From assembly GCA_903813345.2 (NCBI GenBank), contig CAIIXF020000008.1, forward strand, positions 21,562,822 through 21,622,821: a stretch of DNA of 60,000 nucleotides, in the 5' to 3' direction. The translations under genes were made by a program, and so were the position numbers. The notes under the pieces were generated by a model. That model ran no database searches, was not told the DNA's origin, and worked only from the letters and a program-made list of their open reading frames with translations. Positions 57,601 through 60,000 of this stretch are shown here, one piece after another. Each line of letters starts with the position of its first letter. Within the stretch, counting starts at the first letter, position 1. Source of the stretch: Owenia fusiformis (taxonomy: Eukaryota; Annelida; Polychaeta; Sabellida; Oweniidae).

Positions 57601-59518
57601 TTCTTGCATTCTGATTGGGTTGCTGAATTTATGGCGTCAATCTTTGTGTTTAGCTTGTGTGAGAGTGGTTTGTCTCTCCTATATGGTATTTCTATGACAG
57701 CTGTTTTGGTCTTGTTTGCTGTACCAGTTGATTTGAGGGTAGTGATTAGAGATTTCATTTTGGATATGGTAGTAGTTGTATTCTCGACGATGATATTGTT
57801 GGTCCCGCATTGGACGACAACAGTGTCAGGTTTCATTTGGCTCACAGTTTGAGGAATAGTTGAGTTGATAAATTCTATGGTTGCTCCTCCATGAACATTC
57901 CCAGTGGCAACGATTTTTTGATTTGATTGGCTGTTAATTGCTGCTGATATACCATAGCCGTTACTGGCTGCAATGTATAGCATCTTTGGTGTTCGTCTTG
58001 GTGTTGGTTGTACAGATTGTTTATCTTTATTCTCTTCAACACTGAATACTTAGAAATTATCACCCAAAACTGTTGATTCCTGAGTCCTGATCTTGAACAT
58101 TGAGCACTATTGCAGCTCAACATGAACCAGTCAGTCAATGTATATGCCAGGAAGTACAAAGTATCTAACAACCCAGGGGCCATATAAAAACTTGAACATA
58201 AAAAGTAGACCCCACCCACCTATCCCAAACATGATAACCTATGGATGATCAAAGAAGCTTATCCTGGCCTTGAATGAAGTATCAAAACTTCAACTTGTTT
58301 TAATTGTGCATAATTTAACAAGATCACAAGATGCAGAATCACACATAATATTACAAGTACAAGGAAAACTGCTGAGTTTTGAGATGCTGTACAACTTACA
58401 GAACAAAAATAGGATCACTAATTAGAGGAATAAGTTTCAAGGCAAAGCTGGAAATAAGCGAAGATGAAGTTATAAAGATTTCAGTTCATTGCCATGGTAC
58501 TAACTATCTTCATGCTGTTCTCACTAGTCTTATAAAGTAGAAGAGATATGCTTATTTTGAATGTTTAATTTTCACATTATATATTGCACTTATCTAACTT
58601 AAATATTTCCTCGGTTCCATATGTTATGCCCTATAAACCATGAATACAACCCAACAGATACTGAATTTAAAGATCATAAGTGATTTTGCATTCCAGGGAA
58701 CAAACGGTTGTGGAAAATAGCGTGATGGTCATTATAATATACTGTTTTAATATTGAAGTCTCTGACAATGAAGTAATTTATCAGATGTATCACTTGAATG
58801 ACATTTATAAACAAGAATAGAAATTCGTGATGAGATTTATTACACTGTTTCCAGCTGATGCAATATAAGTGCAGCTGCTCCATAAAGTTGGTATCGCAAC
58901 ATACAAATTCAAAATAATATTCAGAACACCTACACACTCATTCTCTTATCTTGCTCAAATCCTACATCATCCATAAATGTTGATCTGGAGTTTATGTGCA
59001 AACATGACAAAAATGTGATACCCACGCAAAAGTGACTCCAGAGTTCATCACTTATGTTTGAAACACTAAAATAACATACCTGATATAATCATAATGACCC
59101 AAAGCTCATAATTATTATCATGTTGTCAGGGAAAATACAGAACTGAAGTGATGGCTGGGACCAGGGTAGAAGAAGATTTTGAATCCTCTTTGAATTGGTT
59201 GATGTAAATGATAAAATTCCATAAGTGATCCTTGGGTTCAGACAAGAACATTGCATTTGCTGATTTCAGAGACTTATTTGAAATTCATTAATTGTTCATT
59301 AATTTGAAACATTTTATCAAGAAACCTATCACAAGCACTAAAACTTTCAACAGAAAACATATCAAATTTTGACAAGTATCCATATGTCCAGTTCTCCATG
59401 TGCTCTTACCATGATGTTTATAATTAGCATTAATTATCATAATACCTGGCCCTCTTTCAATCTCCTCCTCTTCTTCACCCCTATCAACTGCACCATTCCT
59501 TTGATTCCTTCTGCCCAT
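27633..59518 (-). CDS. RTN: Reticulon, ER membrane-shaping protein (230 aa, 7 exons)
   Basis: Exons in transcript order: 59446-59518, 43865-43918, 42572-42779, 29882-30020, 28775-28844, 28143-28248, 27633-27675. They sum to 693 nt with all phases matching and GT-AG ends. The ATG at 59516-59518 is the first after an in-frame stop. The protein has a short acidic N-terminus ([30 protein letters not shown]) and then a full reticulon homology domain. That holds [20 protein letters not shown] with the first long hydrophobic hairpin, [40 protein letters not shown], the second hairpin [15 protein letters not shown], then [20 protein letters not shown] and the C-terminal [12 protein letters not shown]. 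Reticulons insert as wedge-like hairpins that stabilise tubular ER. The length is normal for invertebrate short reticulons. Longer isoforms with upstream exons would lie outside the window. Confidence 0.95.
27712..27845. repeat. Dispersed repeat, ATGCAAAATGTCACC family
   Basis: AGGCATCAACATGCAAAATG with following GACGCCAACCGCC-like and TCACCACTTCCA motifs. Related pieces are at about 4075-4140, 30240-30325, 31858-31945, 33848-33885 and 34103-34160. Boundaries are unclear. Confidence 0.4.
30133..30222. repeat. Short hairpin repeat, TCTTGCATCAA family, copy 3
   Basis: TCTTGATTAAAGACCCTATC at one end and the inverse-like GACAGAGGCTTGATGCAGG at the other. Diverged copy. Confidence 0.4.
32306..32410. 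promoter_or_regulatory. Possible bidirectional promoter with inverted ZNF143-type motifs
   Basis: ACTCCCAGAATGCAAC at 32306-32321 and its inverse GTTGCATTCTGGGAGC at 32395-32410 both match the core of the ZNF143/Staf site. Between them are AAAATGGCGG (32355-32364, YY1-like) and CACGTG (32385-32390, E-box). The surrounding 32400-32460 is CpG-richer than the rest of the intron. Good donor-like sites point outward on both strands (minus CAG|gtatga near 32228; plus GAG|gtaaga near 32584). Function is inferred. Confidence 0.4.
34564..37193 (-). mobile_element. 5'-truncated non-LTR retrotransposon (LINE) with poly-A tail
   Basis: On minus it ends in a poly-A tract (the T-run 34564-34588 on plus) and is flanked by ACTATAG on both sides (34557-34563 and 37194-37200), a likely 7-bp target duplication. 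It starts inside ORF2 just before the RT domain ([15 protein letters not shown]), so the endonuclease is missing. About 2.6 kb, in reticulon intron 3. Confidence 0.85.
34964..37156 (-). CDS. Reverse transcriptase (ORF2, N-truncated, 730 codons)
   Basis: A single uninterrupted frame covering the RT and C-terminal parts of a LINE ORF2. Visible motifs: [20 protein letters not shown], the catalytic-aspartate block [40 protein letters not shown], and the active-site YADD in [20 protein letters not shown]. Near the C-terminus is a zinc-knuckle-like [19 protein letters not shown]. The absence of stops over 2.2 kb suggests a fairly recent insertion. The missing N-terminal endonuclease should make this copy immobile on its own. 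Clade not determined; the CKLC-EDELHF tail is also seen in the second LINE here. Confidence 0.9.
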   Translation of the reverse strand: MSNDRKQFIPWECVDEAGVIHTDKQQVLRHWADSYQKLYSVQTDNNNKYDDNHLKIIQENNTRTNNTEAANSEETLNGNISIQEVAEAVARAKLRKAVGIDSIPAETLKNPHCIALLHNIIQECFESGMVPDQWMEGIINPIFKDGDTRNPLHYRAITLVSVPSKIYCDVLNKRLTNFLETNSLLVDEQNGFREKRSCRDQIHTLYSIVNNRKLAKMDTYVCYIDMTKAFCSINRDCLWFKLNRIGIKGKIFKAVQSLYHDVTCSVRINGLLTPKFKVSNGCKEGCLLSPTLFAIYINDLASDVKQLRCGVHVDDTNVGILLYADDIALIAPTPQDLQRMLNKVNEWCRKWRLSMNLSKTKIVHYRPPSHPQSVYIFTCGQDTIEYAPKYKYLGIWLEEHLDAKIIASEIAKSASRALGVITTKAKATGGMDFKVFNKLYDSLVQPVINYGSAVVGLREHRCLNNIQNRAGKSFLGVSPKTNNEAVRGDLGWSPLVDKTRLECARQYLRLHNMDHNRLNYKVHVWSLKQKRSWDYHTKTMLSNNGISTDNNISLHVKTTIQLLKNCFNSKDPFLKNIWNDKNNVQNGNKLRTYRMFKYGVVTESYVSDYIPRHHRSMLAKLRTGSLPLNIETGRWSNIALQDRTCKLCDSNTIEDELHFAIQCKHYSSLRSHFYETVTNILTPHIKTNTDNDLLLFISLMHSKSIQRQWAALLHNMFVKRQFDLERLTET
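37486..38230. mobile_element. Non-autonomous element with ATCCCAACGAAC ends and GACGGA repeat
   Basis: ATCCCAACGAACAAAATATC on the left and its inverse, ACTTCGTTCGTTGGGAT, on the right. A GACGGACGGACT-type simple repeat lies at 38144-38195 near one end, plus internal near-duplicate blocks (AATTTTCTGAGG..., AATTTTACGAGG...). No ORF of note. TSD not resolved. Confidence 0.55.
38231..41260. other. Reticulon intron 3, middle part, nothing identified
   Basis: About 3 kb of AT-rich DNA without a recognisable gene, repeat array or transposon end. Open frames are short and featureless. Confidence 0.6.
41269..42364. mobile_element. Foldback element with 16-bp satellite ends and 8-bp TSD
   Basis: CAGCTCAG flanks both sides (41261-41268 and 42365-42372). 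The left end is about 11 copies of a 16-bp unit, ACAACTCATCCCCTAG/GG (41277-41460). The right end is the inverse, GGGGATGAGTTGTCTA-type units (42187-42357). The central 720 bp is unrelated AT-rich DNA without an ORF. This is the classic build of foldback (FB-like) elements; the 8-bp TSD would also suit hAT. Confidence 0.85.
44170..44400. repeat. Weak inverted repeat containing CRE-like sites
   Basis: ATTGGCCCCCATGTGAT near 44171 is mirrored by ATCACATGGGGGGCAAT near 44352. Between them are two CRE-like sites, GACGTCAC (about 44244) and TGACGTCA (about 44301). Could be a MITE remnant; ends and TSD unclear. Confidence 0.35.
45175..45246. repeat. Short hairpin repeat, TCTTGCATCAA family, copy 4
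   Basis: TCTTGCATCAAACCCCTGTT against the inverse AACAACAGGCTTAAAACAAG. Compact copy. Confidence 0.5.
45836..45925. repeat. Short hairpin repeat, TCTTGCATCAA family, copy 5
   Basis: TCTTGCATCAAACGTC at the left, inverse-like CAGCTTGATGAAGACT at the right. Confidence 0.45.
46660..46747. repeat. Short hairpin repeat, TCTTGCATCAA family, copy 6
   Basis: TCTCGCACCAAGACCCTGTT at the left with AATAGGGTCTAATTCAAGA at the right; diverged. Confidence 0.45.
49402..50437 (-). pseudogene. LINE ORF2 C-terminal part, after the palindrome
   Basis: Continues from the split codon block as [20 protein letters not shown] down to [13 protein letters not shown] frameshift near 50275 then leads into the 289-codon frame ending at 49402. 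That frame holds [19 protein letters not shown] and the zinc-knuckle-like [19 protein letters not shown], matching the style of the other LINE's tail. Confidence 0.8.
51905..52432. repeat. GTTAGCAT satellite array, left arm
   Basis: Nested tandem repeats of the motif GCATATGTTAGCATCTGTTA with ATTACTTAGCATTATCATTA, about 45-bp units. Mirrored by 52819-53338 in the right arm. Confidence 0.9.
52526..52704. repeat. Polypyrimidine loop of the palindrome
   Basis: Starts with CCTCCTCCTCC and continues as CCTCCTCATTCCC and TCCTCCCCATTCC repeats, almost no purines on plus other than A. Such strand-biased tracts can form triplex (H-DNA) structures. It is the only non-mirrored part of the element. Confidence 0.8.
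52819..53338. repeat. ATGCTAAC satellite array, right arm
   Basis: Inverse of the left-arm array, with the same order of variant units (ATGGTAATGC and AAGTAATGC types). Confidence 0.9.
54810..55778 (-). pseudogene. LINE ORF2 reverse transcriptase part, cut by the palindrome
   Basis: RT motifs: [55 protein letters not shown] (catalytic Asp), [36 protein letters not shown] (WADD in place of YADD). The frame runs into the palindrome at 54803 and reads through it by chance to 54708. The last genuine LINE residues are EEVSEYK. Confidence 0.85.
55801..57345 (-). pseudogene. LINE ORF2 N-terminal part: APE-type endonuclease
   Basis: 514-codon frame with the standard APE order: [13 protein letters not shown] (N-terminal Asn), [10 protein letters not shown] (catalytic Glu), [25 protein letters not shown] (GDFNA block), VVDYVIGSS, and [12 protein letters not shown] (SDH block). 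The key residues N, E, D, N, D, H are all present. It ends at a stop at 55801, and RT continues in another frame from 55778, so the join is frameshifted. The frame opens with GTG; the first ATG is about 12 codons further in. Confidence 0.85.
57351..58028 (-). pseudogene. LINE ORF1 with SGNH-esterase-like domain, partial
   Basis: Frame open from a stop near 58028; the first ATG is at 57983. The protein has [32 protein letters not shown] (GTNN block of SGNH hydrolases), VIEIPYRRD and [20 protein letters not shown] (the D/N-x-x-H type block). Esterase domains of this kind are known in ORF1 of CR1-type LINEs. The usual GDS serine block at the N-terminus appears as ASNGYG, so catalysis is doubtful. 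The stop lies only a few bases from the ORF2 frame. Confidence 0.7.
58031..59445. other. Reticulon intron 1, 5' part, nothing identified
   Basis: AT-rich intron between the LINE and reticulon exon 1. The LINE 5' end may reach some way into it. No gene or repeat recognised. Confidence 0.5.
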
Positions 59519-60000
59519 AGTTATGGAGATATCAGCTAATTTATCCAATTATTTAATGATTTATCCAAAATGACTTTCCTTCAATATGGAGTGACAGAAT
59601 CTAGTTTGCCACGTTAATTGATTGGTAAAGGTCCTTGGGCAGTAGCACACTTATCATATGTTGTATCAGGACTTATCATACATACATGTAGTATTTACTG
59701 TTTTCTACCAGTTGGTCAAAACTGTTCATGGATTACATAGGATTTTTAATTGCATTTTAAATATGTATGTAGGTGTTGACAGTTTGGGAACATATTGAGA
59801 TGGTTGCATATGGTTATAAAAGATGATCATAACTTATCAGAAGATACTAAAGATGTGTATCTAGAGCTTAGATAAGACTCAATGTCATATCATCACATCA
59901 AAAAGGTAGGCATGTCATTTTTTGATTTTAGTACACGTTTATACATATGCATGAATATAAATCATAAATCAATTGTTTTTCTATAATATCTGAACATCTG

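Larger units (their letters stand above)
49370..58030 (-). mobile_element. CR1/L2-like LINE, nearly full length, interrupted by a palindrome
   Basis: Minus-strand non-LTR element: ORF1 fragment (57351-58030), APE endonuclease (55801-57345), RT (54810-55778) and C-terminal part (49402-50437). The palindrome at 50444-54803 splits it inside the RT region. The 3' end carries a short repeat TTTGTAAATATTTGTAAAT (about 49370-49390), like the short 3' terminal repeats of CR1-type elements. At least two further frameshifts (near 55790 and 50275) show the copy is dead. Without the palindrome it is about 4.3 kb. The 5' limit is uncertain. It lies in reticulon intron 1. Confidence 0.8.

Noticed and set aside
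58669-58937. 87-codon minus frame near reticulon exon 1
   Set aside because: No domain and no splice sites that would connect it in phase with the reticulon exons.

Overview
This is a stretch of animal nuclear DNA: AT-rich, with genes split by many GT-AG introns and a heavy load of transposons. Three protein-coding genes can be rebuilt exon by exon, with matching intron phases. They are NXF1/TAP (mRNA export receptor, minus strand, 3' end outside the window), an SDR-family 3-hydroxybutyrate dehydrogenase-like gene (plus strand, complete, 8 exons, 262 aa) and a reticulon (minus strand, complete, 7 exons, 230 aa). Gene structure, short invertebrate-type reticulon, non-LTR elements and many small foldback elements suggest a marine invertebrate, plausibly a lophotrochozoan such as a mollusc. 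That placement is inference.

Layout. 1-13738: NXF1 on minus, 15 coding exons visible. Its introns hold a 34-bp minisatellite with a 210-bp higher-order period next to two in-frame tandem splice donors, a MULE-like element (9767-10684), two copies of a TTAA-flanked MITE, and a 2-kb foldback element with 8-bp target duplications and a nested MITE. 13739-14582: divergent intergenic region of about 0.85 kb shared by NXF1 and the dehydrogenase. 14583-23781: dehydrogenase on plus; intron 1 carries a 5.2-kb element with very long inverted arms (14982-20217) holding two decayed, divergently oriented copies of a GCDTT-motif XPG/PIN-like gene. Intron 2 carries a 163-bp tandem array. 24606-25244: palindromic MITE between convergent genes. 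27633-59518: reticulon on minus, about 32 kb, with two introns above 12 kb.

The reticulon introns hold a 5'-truncated LINE (34564-37193) with a long intact RT ORF, a GACGGA-rich element, a foldback element with 16-bp satellite ends (41269-42364) and a CR1/L2-like LINE (about 49370-58030). That LINE has an SGNH-esterase ORF1 and an APE-RT ORF2. Its RT is split by a 4360-bp, nearly perfect palindrome (50444-54803) flanked by a 6-bp target duplication. A short stretch at 32300-32410 has two inverted ZNF143-type motifs, an AAAATGGCGG motif and an E-box, and looks like an unannotated bidirectional promoter inside a reticulon intron.

The host genes are unrelated housekeeping functions: nuclear mRNA export, ketone-body type SDR metabolism, and ER tubule shaping. 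The most unusual content is the palindromic/foldback DNA: at least six kinds plus several dispersed hairpin families, some nested in a readable order. No tRNA, rRNA, CRISPR or prokaryotic operon was seen.
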